In this document: positions 23,865-31,310 of the stretch, one piece after another | How positions within the stretch are numbered: position 1 is the stretch's first letter | Layout of the letters: each line of letters starts with the position of its first letter | Origin: Sulfitobacter sp. DFL-14 | GTDB taxonomy: Bacteria; Pseudomonadota; Alphaproteobacteria; Rhodobacterales; Rhodobacteraceae | DNA: 64,000 bases | Reading direction: 5' to 3' | Assembly (NCBI RefSeq): GCF_003335585.1 | Contig: NZ_QBFD01000022.1 | Coordinates: 1 to 64,000 of the forward strand | The notes under the pieces: model-generated | What the model was told of the DNA's origin: nothing | Databases searched by the model: none | What the model saw: only the letters and a program-made list of their open reading frames with translations | Program-made: the position numbers and the translations under genes

Positions 23865-24146
23865 ATGGAAACTCGTGAAGAACTCGAAGCGCGCGCCGAA
23901 GAGCTTGGACTGAAAGTGCCGGGCAACATTGGCGACGAAAAGCTGGCAAAGCGCATCAAGGAAGCCGAAGCGGCTGCCGAAGGAGATGGCCCAACGGTCA
24001 CTGTCCTGTGCGCTGTCGCAGGCGGACGCCGCCGTGCCGGTCGCCGCTGGGACGGTGGCGAAAACCACGTTCCCGCAGACGAATTCACGGAAGCGATGCA
24101 AGAGGCTCTCGCCCGTGACCCGATGTTTCAGGTCATCGAGGCCTGA
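23865..24146 (+). CDS. Small HeH/LEM-like phage protein (gp35/HI1506 position)
   Basis: A 93-residue protein with an N-terminal helix-extended-helix pattern (EELEARAEELGLKVPGNIGDEKLAKRIKEAE) and a short C-terminal domain containing ENHVPADEFTEAMQEALARDPMFQVIEA. Similar small proteins follow the major head gene in FluMu-like phages. AAGGAG precedes ATG 23865 closely. It may be a head-tail connector accessory; the function is unassigned. Confidence 0.7.
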   Translation: METREELEARAEELGLKVPGNIGDEKLAKRIKEAEAAAEGDGPTVTVLCAVAGGRRRAGRRWDGGENHVPADEFTEAMQEALARDPMFQVIEA

Positions 24147-24288
24147 TCGACATACCCCGCGAGAGAGAGGGGGCCTGGTCCGGGCCGCAAGTCCGTCAGC
24201 ACCCATAGACCGCCGCCTGGTCGGCGCAGGGAACCTTGGAAGGTAGGAGCCGAAGCTCGCCCCCCGATTTCGCGAAGGAGAACCGCAC

Positions 24289-24720
24289 GTGACCTATGCC
24301 AGTATCGATGACCTGAAAGCGACGATCCCGGCGCGCGATCTTGCCCTGCTCACCGACTTTGACGGTGCGGGTGACACGGTCGATGACGATCGTCTTGCCG
24401 CAGCGTTGCGTGACGGGGCAGCCGAGATCAACGGCTACATCGCGAAGGTGGTGACGCTGCCGCTGGTGGCACCGCCCGACATGTTGCGCGTGGTGTGCCG
24501 TGATCTTGCGATCCATCGGCTCTATGCCAACGCCGGCCGCGTGACCGAAACCCAGGAGAAGCTGCGCGACGCTTCGGTGAGCTATCTTCGCATGGTGCGC
24601 GACGGCAAGGTATCGATCGGCGACGAAGACGGTGGCGCGGAAATCCAGACCTCCGAAGGTGTGGCGACCGTGGAGGGCCCGGAACGGGTCATGACACGCG
24701 ACAGCCTGAGGAACTTCTGA
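24289..24720 (+). CDS. DUF1320 head-tail connector (Mu gp36-like)
   Basis: A 143-residue protein of the Mu gp36/DUF1320 family: YASIDDLKATIPARDLALLTDFDG, then DDRLAAALRDGAAEINGYIAKVVTLPL and LRVVCRDLAIHRLYAN. This fold forms an adaptor ring under the portal in related phages. The start is GTG 24289 with AAGGAG 8 bases upstream. The preceding 142 bases have no gene and may hold a promoter, though no copy of the 19-bp late motif was found there. The stop overlaps the next start. Confidence 0.87.
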   Translation: MTYASIDDLKATIPARDLALLTDFDGAGDTVDDDRLAAALRDGAAEINGYIAKVVTLPLVAPPDMLRVVCRDLAIHRLYANAGRVTETQEKLRDASVSYLRMVRDGKVSIGDEDGGAEIQTSEGVATVEGPERVMTRDSLRNF

Positions 24721-25217
24721 TGGCTGTCACACTTACAGCAGATCTTGACCTCACTGGTATGAAAGCTGTCCTCGGGGCGTTTGTCTCCGCGGGCGAGGAT
24801 CTTTCTCCACTTATGGAGATGTGCGGCGCGCTGCTGGAAACGTCCACGAAAGACAGGCTGCGAGACAGCAATGTCGCGCCGGACGGCACGCCGTGGCCGG
24901 TCTCGATGCGCGCCCAGTTTGATGGCGGCAAAACCCTTGTCGAAAGCAGCCGCCTCGCGAACAGCATCCAATACATCGCCGGGCCCGCACAGGTCGAAGT
25001 CGGCTCAAACGTGATCTACGCCGGGATCCACCAGACCGGTGGCGAGATCAGGCCAAAGAGTGGCGCGGCATTGTCCTTTGCCCTGCCGGGCGGCGGCTGG
25101 GCTACGGTAGGCAAGGTTACGATCCCCGCACGTCCCTATCTCGGGATCTCCGACCAGGATCGCGAAGACCTGACAGCGACAACGGTTGAGTACCTTGACG
25201 CGCGGGTGCGCCAATGA
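24720..25217 (+). CDS. Virion morphogenesis protein (Mu gpG-like)
   Basis: The 165-residue protein carries the Mu G / tail-completion pattern: TKDRLRDSNVAPDGTPWPVSM, then LVESSRLANSIQYI and VIYAGIHQTGGEIRPKSG, closing with IPARPYLGISDQDRED. Such proteins join head and tail. In Mu G follows F directly; here it lies after gp36, an arrangement shared with siphovirus-type transposable phages as far as I recall. It overlaps both neighbours. Confidence 0.87.
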   Translation: MAVTLTADLDLTGMKAVLGAFVSAGEDLSPLMEMCGALLETSTKDRLRDSNVAPDGTPWPVSMRAQFDGGKTLVESSRLANSIQYIAGPAQVEVGSNVIYAGIHQTGGEIRPKSGAALSFALPGGGWATVGKVTIPARPYLGISDQDREDLTATTVEYLDARVRQ

Positions 25218-25672
25218 CGGCCAAGCCCGGCATTCTCGATGTAGCACCCATCGCGGCCGCGATCCGCGCCGCGATGCCCGACCTGCGCGACGTTGGCACG
25301 GCCAGTTCATTTGGCGCGCTGCGCGCCGAAACAGTCCGCTGGCCATCAGCTTACGTCATCCCGCTGGCCGAAAGCCCTGGCAGCAATCGCTACCAGAGTG
25401 AGCACCTGCTCAGCCAACGCGTCATCGCCCGGTTCGGGGTCGTCTGGGCCGTGCGCGACATCGGCGACAGGATGGGCACCATCGCAAGCGGCGAGATCAG
25501 GGCCGTCCGAGCCGCAGGCATGCTGGCCGTCTGCAGTTTCCGACCGACAGATGCCGAGACCGCCTGCGAACCCGTCTCCGGTCGCCTGGTCAGCGGCATC
25601 GACACGAATGGCCAGATGTTCTGGCAGGACGATTTCGCGGTCGCGCTCAACCGTCACATCCCCATCAGCTGA
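25214..25672 (+). CDS. Tail terminator-like protein
   Basis: A 152-residue alpha/beta protein resembling phage tail terminators (lambda U / Mu gp37 type): a helix ILDVAPIAAAIRAAMPDL, strand WPSAYVIPLAESPG, SEHLLSQRVIARFGVVWAVRD and the C-terminal FWQDDFAVAL. It would cap the tail tube at the head end. Position between gpG-like and tube genes supports this. Sequence conservation in this family is low, so the call rests partly on gene order. Confidence 0.75.
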   Translation: MTAKPGILDVAPIAAAIRAAMPDLRDVGTASSFGALRAETVRWPSAYVIPLAESPGSNRYQSEHLLSQRVIARFGVVWAVRDIGDRMGTIASGEIRAVRAAGMLAVCSFRPTDAETACEPVSGRLVSGIDTNGQMFWQDDFAVALNRHIPIS

Positions 25673-25682
25673 GGAAACCAAA

Positions 25683-26615
25683 ATGGCCAGCACCAAATCC
25701 CGCCTTATCCGCCTGCTCTCCGGCACACGCTCGCTTGTCGGCGGCATCCCTTCTTACGACACAGCAACCGAAATGCTGGTCAAGGGCCTCACCCCCCGCA
25801 GGATCGAGGGTGACTACCAGGCGCAAGACTTCGTCACCGGCTTTGAGGGCGCGCAGGGCGACAGGCTCTTCAATGAGAGCATGGGGCTGGACTTCATGAT
25901 CGATGCGGCTTTGCCTGAAGCGGGCAGCGCGCCCCTTTACGGCGAGTTGTTGAAAGCCACCGGCCTTGTCGAAACGCTCGTCGCTGACACCTCAGCCACC
26001 TACTCCCTGCAGCCCGAAGGCTCGGCCAAAACCGAAATCGCGCTTCAGTATCTGGACGCCCAATCGATGCAGGTCACCGAAAAGGTGCGTGGCGGGCTGA
26101 CGTTCACGGCAGAGACCCGCAAGCCGCCGATGTTCGGGTTCAAGTTCATGGGCGAGCTCTTCGATGGGCAAGCGGCCGTTGTCGCATCGCCCGACTTTTC
26201 AGGCTGGCCGGATGCACCCGAATGCTCGCCGCGCAACATGAGCGCCTTCACCGTCGATGGCACGGAGCTCTGCGTCCAGAGCTTCACCTTTACCGATGGC
26301 CGGACACCCCGGCGGGGCCGCTTCATGAATTGTGACGGGACGGACATCACCGCCCGCAATGTCACCGGTCGGATGGTCATCGAAATGCCCCCTGCCGCGA
26401 CAATTGACATTCTGGCCCTCTGCCGGTCGGGGGCAAAGCAGCCGCTGGTCTGGCAACTTGGGACCGGCGCCGGGAATGTCCTGCGCGTCGCGGCTCCGGC
26501 CGTCCAGCTGAAGTACGCCGGTGAGCAGGACATTGACGGCACCATCGGCCAGGCGCTCGACCTCGTCTTTTGCCACGACCAGGGCGACGACGAGTTCGCC
26601 ATCACCTTCAGCTGA
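25683..26615 (+). CDS. Major tail tube protein
   Basis: The 310-residue beta-rich protein is the likely tail tube subunit. It contains ATEMLVKGLTPRRIEGDYQAQDFVTGFEGAQGDRLFNESMGLDFMIDAAL, the GELLKATGLVET motif common in tube proteins, and the immunoglobulin-like C-terminal half (VTGRMVIEMPPA...). I chose ATG 25683 because the terminator-like gene ends 8 bases upstream, although the frame is open much further. It is followed by the G/GT chaperone pair, as in long-tailed siphoviruses. Confidence 0.85.
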   Translation: MASTKSRLIRLLSGTRSLVGGIPSYDTATEMLVKGLTPRRIEGDYQAQDFVTGFEGAQGDRLFNESMGLDFMIDAALPEAGSAPLYGELLKATGLVETLVADTSATYSLQPEGSAKTEIALQYLDAQSMQVTEKVRGGLTFTAETRKPPMFGFKFMGELFDGQAAVVASPDFSGWPDAPECSPRNMSAFTVDGTELCVQSFTFTDGRTPRRGRFMNCDGTDITARNVTGRMVIEMPPAATIDILALCRSGAKQPLVWQLGTGAGNVLRVAAPAVQLKYAGEQDIDGTIGQALDLVFCHDQGDDEFAITFS

Positions 26616-26626
26616 GGAGCACCCCC

Positions 26627-26992
26627 ATGAGCTTTCTGTTCGTCGAAAACCACCCGTTTGAATGGCCGGTGAAAATCTCCGTGCCAAAAGGCGGCTCCTT
26701 CGAGGAAGTGAACATCACCGGCCTGTTTGAAATCATGGATGACGTCGATTTCTACAGCGCGGGCGAAGATCTTTCGAGCCGCGGGGCGATGATCGACTTC
26801 GAAATCAACCGTCTCATGCAGGTGTTCAAAGGCTGGACGGAAGGCGACGTTCTGGACAAGGCAAAGAACCCGATCCCGGCGACGCCCGAGAACATCCGTC
26901 GCTTCCTGGGCAACCGCCCGGCCCGGCTGGCGGTCACGGACGCCTACACCGAGGCGGTCACACCTTCAAAGGGCTATCGCGCAAAAAACTGA
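26627..26992 (+). CDS. Tail assembly chaperone G-type
   Basis: A 121-residue chaperone ORF (PFEWPVKISVPKGGSFEEVNITGLFEIMDDVDFYS...) between tube and tape-measure genes, the position of lambda G. Its last codons read GCA AAA AAC TGA, i.e. the stop is immediately preceded by the -1 slippery heptamer A AAA AAC in the correct frame. Most ribosomes should stop and make this short form; a minority shift into the next ORF. The short form would coat the tape measure before tube polymerisation. GAGGAG lies upstream of ATG 26627. Confidence 0.87.
   Translation: MSFLFVENHPFEWPVKISVPKGGSFEEVNITGLFEIMDDVDFYSAGEDLSSRGAMIDFEINRLMQVFKGWTEGDVLDKAKNPIPATPENIRRFLGNRPARLAVTDAYTEAVTPSKGYRAKN
26983..26989 (+). 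promoter_or_regulatory. Programmed -1 frameshift slippery site
   Basis: A AAA AAC occurs in phase (zero-frame codons GCA AAA AAC TGA). After a -1 slip the frame runs AAA AAA CTG AGA ... without a stop straight into the ORF that contains ATG 27040. A GC-rich stretch (GCCGCCGCTCGCC) downstream could form a stimulating structure. This is the canonical G/GT arrangement. Confidence 0.85.
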
Positions 26993-27039
26993 GAGCCGCC
27001 GCTCGCCGGATATGGGGGCGTGCGGCGGTCAGCGACGAG

Positions 27040-27354
27040 ATGGCAAAGGATTATGCCGCATTCCACGAGGTCAGCGTGGAAGAGGCGAAGGACCGATTGA
27101 TGCAAAGCACGGGTCAGAACAGCGATGACATGATTTTGCCGGTCACGTTCCGGCCCGCGATCGAGCTTGCCATCCACAGTCACGATCAGCTCCGCACGAT
27201 CGCGGGCCTGGGCGGTGCAGCGCATCTGTCGTTTGATCAGACAGCTGTTGAAGCCACCGCACGGATGCATGGCATCCAGTTGCAGCCACGCGACGCCCTC
27301 GATCTGTCGATCCTTCAGGCCGAAGCGCTCAAGATCATGCGGGATGATCCATGA
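27040..27354 (+). CDS. Tail assembly chaperone T-type extension (expressed by -1 frameshift)
   Basis: This ORF encodes 104 residues from its first ATG, but the frame is open from 26989 and links in -1 phase to the slippery site in the upstream chaperone gene. The likely product is a fusion of about 240 residues, equivalent to lambda GT; no clear ribosome site precedes ATG 27040. Helical segments (VEEAKDRLMQS, LDLSILQAEALKIMRDDP) would bind the tube protein. Its stop overlaps the tape-measure start, as usual. Independent translation from 27040 cannot be excluded. Confidence 0.82.
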   Translation: MAKDYAAFHEVSVEEAKDRLMQSTGQNSDDMILPVTFRPAIELAIHSHDQLRTIAGLGGAAHLSFDQTAVEATARMHGIQLQPRDALDLSILQAEALKIMRDDP

Positions 27355-29960
27355 GCGCGCTTGAGACATCCCTCATCCTGAGCGGCGATGCCCGTGGCCT
27401 GATCATGGCCAGCCAGACCGGCGGGGCGGCGTTGGATCAACTGGACCAAAAAGTAGATCAGACCGGGCGCGGGATGAAATCGGCACGCGCTTCGGCAGAG
27501 GTTTTCAATCGCGAAATCGACCGGCAGCGCGCTGCCGTAGATCAGCTGCGTGCCGGGATTGATCCGGTCTACGCTGCGACCCAACGGTTGGAAGCCGGAC
27601 AGGAAACGCTGACACGCGCCTTCCGGTCGGGCATCCTTACCGCGCGCGAATACGACACGGCGCTGGAACTGTTGCAGGCTCAGCACCGGCAAGTCGCGGG
27701 TGCTGCCGATCTTCAGGCCGCAGCAACGTCGCGCCTGCGGACCCAGACTGCCGGTGGTGCAGGTGGGATGCAGAACTTCAGCTATCAGCTGCAGGACGTG
27801 TTCACACAAGTCGGCATGGGCGTGCCGCTGATGATCTCTCTGGGCCAGCAGGCACCGCAAATCCTGTCGGGCTTTGGCACCATCGGCGCGATGGCCGGTG
27901 TGGCGGCGGCAGCAATCCTGCCGCTGTCAGCTGTGATCTTCGGTCTTGGCTACGAGAGTGAAGAAACAGGAAAAAAGGTCAAAACAGCCGCGGATCGGAT
28001 TGAAGAGGCGCTGTCGGCGATCAGTGACGCCCAGGCCACCTTGCACACCAATTCCGTCAGGGACCTCGACGGCATCGTCGCAAAATACGGTGAGGTCACC
28101 AACAGCGTCCTGACCTTGATGCAGGCCGAAAATCGTCTGGCGATGCAGCGGGCTATGGGAAAGACGCGGGAAGGGCTGGACGCCGTTTTTGCGAACCCCG
28201 CGTTCGGGGAATTCACGGACCGAAATCAGATCAGACAGGAGCAAATCCGCGAGGTGCAGCGCGAGCTTTCCTTCGCCGAAGCAAACCTGACGGTCCGGGT
28301 GGACAAAGCCCAGGCACGCGAAGAGATCGACGCCCTCAAGGCCGAACTGGAAGCCTATGCGCGCGGTGACGACATCCAGATGGATTTCGGCGTCTCACCA
28401 GAAAGCCTTCAGAACCTCGCCATCTATCAGAATGCCATCAAGGCAGCCCTTGCAGCCGAGAACTATCAGGGCCTGCTCACTGTCATTACCCAGATGCGAA
28501 CCGAGCTGGAGACCATTCCGCAAGGCACGCTTCCCGGCTTGGAGCAGGGTGTTGTAGCCGCAGAGGCCGCACTGCGTGAAGCGCTACACACCTCCGAAAT
28601 GACAGAGGAGACATTTCGCGAGATCGAGGTACTTGCGCAGCGGGTTGGAAGCATCGACGTCTCATCCAATCTCGCCGCAGCCGCGGCTCAAGCCAGTCGG
28701 ATCGCGGATGAGCTCGGACGTGCGGTTTCGAATGCGATCGCACTTGCCAATCAGGGCGTGGGCGACGTCGAACGAGCCCGGATCAATTACGATTTTCGGG
28801 ATGATCCCATTGGCCGCGCGGGTGCGTTGGCAGGCGCTGAGTTCGACGCCAGGGCCTCACTCCCGACCGGAACCGACAGCACGATCCGCAATGCCGTAGA
28901 ACAGGAGAAGCGGGAATTTGTAGGCGCGCGGGTCGAAGCCGCACGCTATAACCAGCAGCTTCAGGAATGGCGTAAGGAACAGACTGCGGCCGCCCGAAAA
29001 GGGAGAGGCGGTGGCGGACGCGGCGGGCGTCGCGGTCGCTCCGATGAAGAGCGGGTTATCGAGGGCATCCGCCGGGAAATGGACCGGTTGGCCCCGTCCT
29101 ATGAGCGCGATGTGGCCGAGCTCGAGAGATGGCGGGCGGAAGCCCTGGGCACCCTGGACCCGGCCCGCGAAGGATACGAAGCCTTTGCCAGCGACGTTGA
29201 GTTCATCTTCGGCGAACGCCTGGCTGAAGCCTATCGCAAGGATCTCGAAAACCGCGATGACTGGGCATCGGGCGTAGAGCGCGCCTTCCTCGACATCACC
29301 GAGAACATGGTGACCTTCGCGGATGCGGGCGAGAACATTGCCAAGAAGTGGTCCAGTGGCCTGGAAGACGCTTTTGTCGAAATGGGCCGCACCGGAAAAT
29401 TCGAAGTCGGCAGCCTGGTCGACTACACGCTTGAGCAGTTGCAGCGCCTGATCTTTCAACAATCCATTTTGCCGGGACTGGAAGGCGGGTTTGATTTCCT
29501 TTCGAATTTCATCGGAGGGCTTTTCGGCGGCAGTACAGGCGTGACCGCCACCCAGTCCCATGCAGGCAGCACAATCGGCACCAGCGGCGTGCGCCGCAGC
29601 TACGGCAAGAACGCGCCCCTGCGCGCCGATGAACGCCTGACGGTGACCACACTGGGCCAGCGGGTGTTTACGCCCGAGCAAATCGCCAACGGTGCGACCG
29701 TGGTCGATGCCCTGGCCATGGCCTCGCAGAACTCAGGTGGCGGGCAGCCCGTCGTGTTCTCACCGCAGATCAACGTGCAAAACAACAGTTCCACGCCGGT
29801 TGACGCGGAAATCCAAGAGGAGAGCGACGGCAAAGGTGGCCGCAGCTATCGCCTCATCCTCGCCGACCAGGTTGGCGTCGCCATCAACACCAAAGGTGGC
29901 GGCGCGCGAAAAGCCCTTCAGAACGGCTACAACATCCGCCAGAAGGGCACGCGGCGATGA
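27351..29960 (+). CDS. Tape measure protein
   Basis: An 869-residue tail-length ruler. The N-terminal 120 residues are coiled coil (GAALDQLDQKVDQTGRGMKSARASAEVFNREIDRQRAAVDQL), a hydrophobic block follows (about residues 155-205, QQAPQILSGFGTIGAMAGVAAAAILPLSAVIFGLGY), and the C-terminal part has a basic Gly/Arg linker (about 545-565) and the conserved lambda H-like end (KWSSGLEDAFVEMGRTGKFEVGSLVDYTLEQLQRLIFQ). At about 1.5 Angstrom per residue this would give a tail near 130 nm. It is overlapped by the GT ORF and by the next gene. Confidence 0.92.
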   Translation: MSALETSLILSGDARGLIMASQTGGAALDQLDQKVDQTGRGMKSARASAEVFNREIDRQRAAVDQLRAGIDPVYAATQRLEAGQETLTRAFRSGILTAREYDTALELLQAQHRQVAGAADLQAAATSRLRTQTAGGAGGMQNFSYQLQDVFTQVGMGVPLMISLGQQAPQILSGFGTIGAMAGVAAAAILPLSAVIFGLGYESEETGKKVKTAADRIEEALSAISDAQATLHTNSVRDLDGIVAKYGEVTNSVLTLMQAENRLAMQRAMGKTREGLDAVFANPAFGEFTDRNQIRQEQIREVQRELSFAEANLTVRVDKAQAREEIDALKAELEAYARGDDIQMDFGVSPESLQNLAIYQNAIKAALAAENYQGLLTVITQMRTELETIPQGTLPGLEQGVVAAEAALREALHTSEMTEETFREIEVLAQRVGSIDVSSNLAAAAAQASRIADELGRAVSNAIALANQGVGDVERARINYDFRDDPIGRAGALAGAEFDARASLPTGTDSTIRNAVEQEKREFVGARVEAARYNQQLQEWRKEQTAAARKGRGGGGRGGRRGRSDEERVIEGIRREMDRLAPSYERDVAELERWRAEALGTLDPAREGYEAFASDVEFIFGERLAEAYRKDLENRDDWASGVERAFLDITENMVTFADAGENIAKKWSSGLEDAFVEMGRTGKFEVGSLVDYTLEQLQRLIFQQSILPGLEGGFDFLSNFIGGLFGGSTGVTATQSHAGSTIGTSGVRRSYGKNAPLRADERLTVTTLGQRVFTPEQIANGATVVDALAMASQNSGGGQPVVFSPQINVQNNSSTPVDAEIQEESDGKGGRSYRLILADQVGVAINTKGGGARKALQNGYNIRQKGTRR

Positions 29961-30376
29961 GTATCCCCGTCTGGCCCGATACCTTGCCCGACCCTCTGCG
30001 CGCCGGCTACCTGGCTCAGCGTCAGGATATCCGCGTGCGGCGCGCGTCCAATGGCCCGCCCGGCTATCGCCGCCGGTTTTCCAGCGGCGCGGAACTGGTG
30101 ACGCTGGCGATCGAGGTGACCCGAACTGGCAAGGCGGCATTTGACCAGTTCTATGATCTGGACACGCGCTTTGGCACCCTGCCCTTCAAGATGCCCGACC
30201 CCGCCACCGACGGACGCCAACTGCTGACCGAAAGCGGTGTCCCCATTCTGACTGATACCGGGGAACCGATCCTGTTGTCTGCCAGCTGGCTTTGCATCTT
30301 TGGAGATCCTGTTCCTTCGGAGCGCATCGTGGGTGGGCGGTTCGAGATCACCTTCAACGTCGCGGTGATGCCATGA
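29957..30376 (+). CDS. Minor tail protein (distal-tail, gpM-like position)
   Basis: A 139-residue protein beginning SIPVWPDTLPDPLRAGY and containing RRRFSSGAELVTLAIEVTRTGKAAFDQFYD, a pattern of distal minor tail proteins in siphoviruses. It lies directly after the tape measure, the location of lambda M and of the equivalent RcapMu gene. It probably helps close the tube tip. The assignment is mostly positional. ATGA overlaps connect it to both neighbours. Confidence 0.75.
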   Translation: MSIPVWPDTLPDPLRAGYLAQRQDIRVRRASNGPPGYRRRFSSGAELVTLAIEVTRTGKAAFDQFYDLDTRFGTLPFKMPDPATDGRQLLTESGVPILTDTGEPILLSASWLCIFGDPVPSERIVGGRFEITFNVAVMP

Positions 30377-30897
30377 GGAGGGTTTCTCTCAACGCGCGCC
30401 AATCGCATGACGCACCCTATTCAGACGATCTCGAGATCGCGCTGATCATGATCGAGCACCCGGAGCTCGACGCGCCGGTGCGGCTGTCCACCGATCCGAC
30501 AGAGCGGCTGTCGGTCGAGCCGCTGGCCTATGGCACCCGCAGCGCCTGGATGGACAGTGATCCGGCCACCGAGCCCTTCCTGTTCATCCTGGCGGCGTCC
30601 GACATTCCCGGAGATCTCGAGGACGCACCGGCATCAGCCAATATCATCGTCGAGAATGTGGACAGCGACATCGCCAAATTGCTGCGCTCCTTCATCGACC
30701 GGCCCACCGTGCATCTGGCGGTGGTGATGGCCAGCACGCCGGACCTGGTGGAGGTGGAGTTTCGCGACATGGCGATGATCTCGGCCGATGGCGATGCGGG
30801 CCAGATCACGCTGGAGATCAGCCGCGCGCCGATCGAGGACGAGAGCGTGCCGATGGACCGCTTCACCAAGGAACGCTTTCCGGGGCTGTTCCGATGA
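30373..30897 (+). CDS. DUF1833-like minor tail protein (gpL-like)
   Basis: The 174-residue beta-rich protein has the DUF1833 pattern: RVSLNARQSHDAPYSDDLEIALIMIEHPELDAPVRLSTDP, FLFILAASDIPGD, then IIVENVDSDIAKLLRSFIDRPTVHLAVV and GQITLEISR. Proteins of this family take the place of lambda L between distal tail and NlpC/P60 genes. I chose ATG 30373 overlapping the preceding stop, with an in-gene GGAGG close by. No catalytic residues are evident. Confidence 0.8.
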   Translation: MRRVSLNARQSHDAPYSDDLEIALIMIEHPELDAPVRLSTDPTERLSVEPLAYGTRSAWMDSDPATEPFLFILAASDIPGDLEDAPASANIIVENVDSDIAKLLRSFIDRPTVHLAVVMASTPDLVEVEFRDMAMISADGDAGQITLEISRAPIEDESVPMDRFTKERFPGLFR

Positions 30898-31310
30898 GCT
30901 GGTCGAACGCATATCTCGGCATTCCCTATGCTGACATGGGCCGCGACCGGTCGGGCTGCGACTGCTGGGGCCTCGCGCGCCTGGTCTATGCCGAGGAGCT
31001 GGCGATCAGCCTGCCAGCCTATTCCGAGGGCTATGTCAGCGCGGAGGAACAGGCCGAGGTCGCCTCCCTGATCGGGTCGGAGACGCGCGGCTCGGTCTGG
31101 CGCAAGACGCTGATACCGCAGCCCTTCGATCTCCTGCTCTTCCGCCACGGCCGCCACGAGAGCCATGTCGGGATCTACGTCTCGCCTGGTGTGATGCTGC
31201 ACATGTCCACGGACGATCAGTCCAAGCACGAGCGGTTCGACCAGGGCCGCTGGGGGCATCGCTTCGTCATGGCCTTTGAACATGAAGCACTGCGGGGTGA
31301 CCGGCGATGA
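30894..31310 (+). CDS. NlpC/P60 tail peptidase (gpK-like)
   Basis: A 138-residue cysteine peptidase of the NlpC/P60 fold, with catalytic C24 in CDCWGLARLVY and H91 in ESHVGIYV. In lambda-like tails and gene transfer agents this protein sits at the tip and probably cleaves peptidoglycan stem peptides so that the tail can pass the wall. It is shorter than lambda K because the Mov34/JAB domain is absent. It overlaps both neighbours by ATGA. Confidence 0.92.
   Translation: MSWSNAYLGIPYADMGRDRSGCDCWGLARLVYAEELAISLPAYSEGYVSAEEQAEVASLIGSETRGSVWRKTLIPQPFDLLLFRHGRHESHVGIYVSPGVMLHMSTDDQSKHERFDQGRWGHRFVMAFEHEALRGDRR

Noticed and set aside
22785-24206. Minus-strand frame of 473 residues opposite the major head region
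   Set aside because: It runs across gpT and a rho-independent terminator of the plus strand, so it is not a real gene.
24147-24288. Third copy of the 19-bp late activator motif ahead of the gp36-like gene
   Set aside because: GGGAACCTTGGAAGG near 24229 shares only GGAACC with the motif and has a different dyad; too weak to claim.
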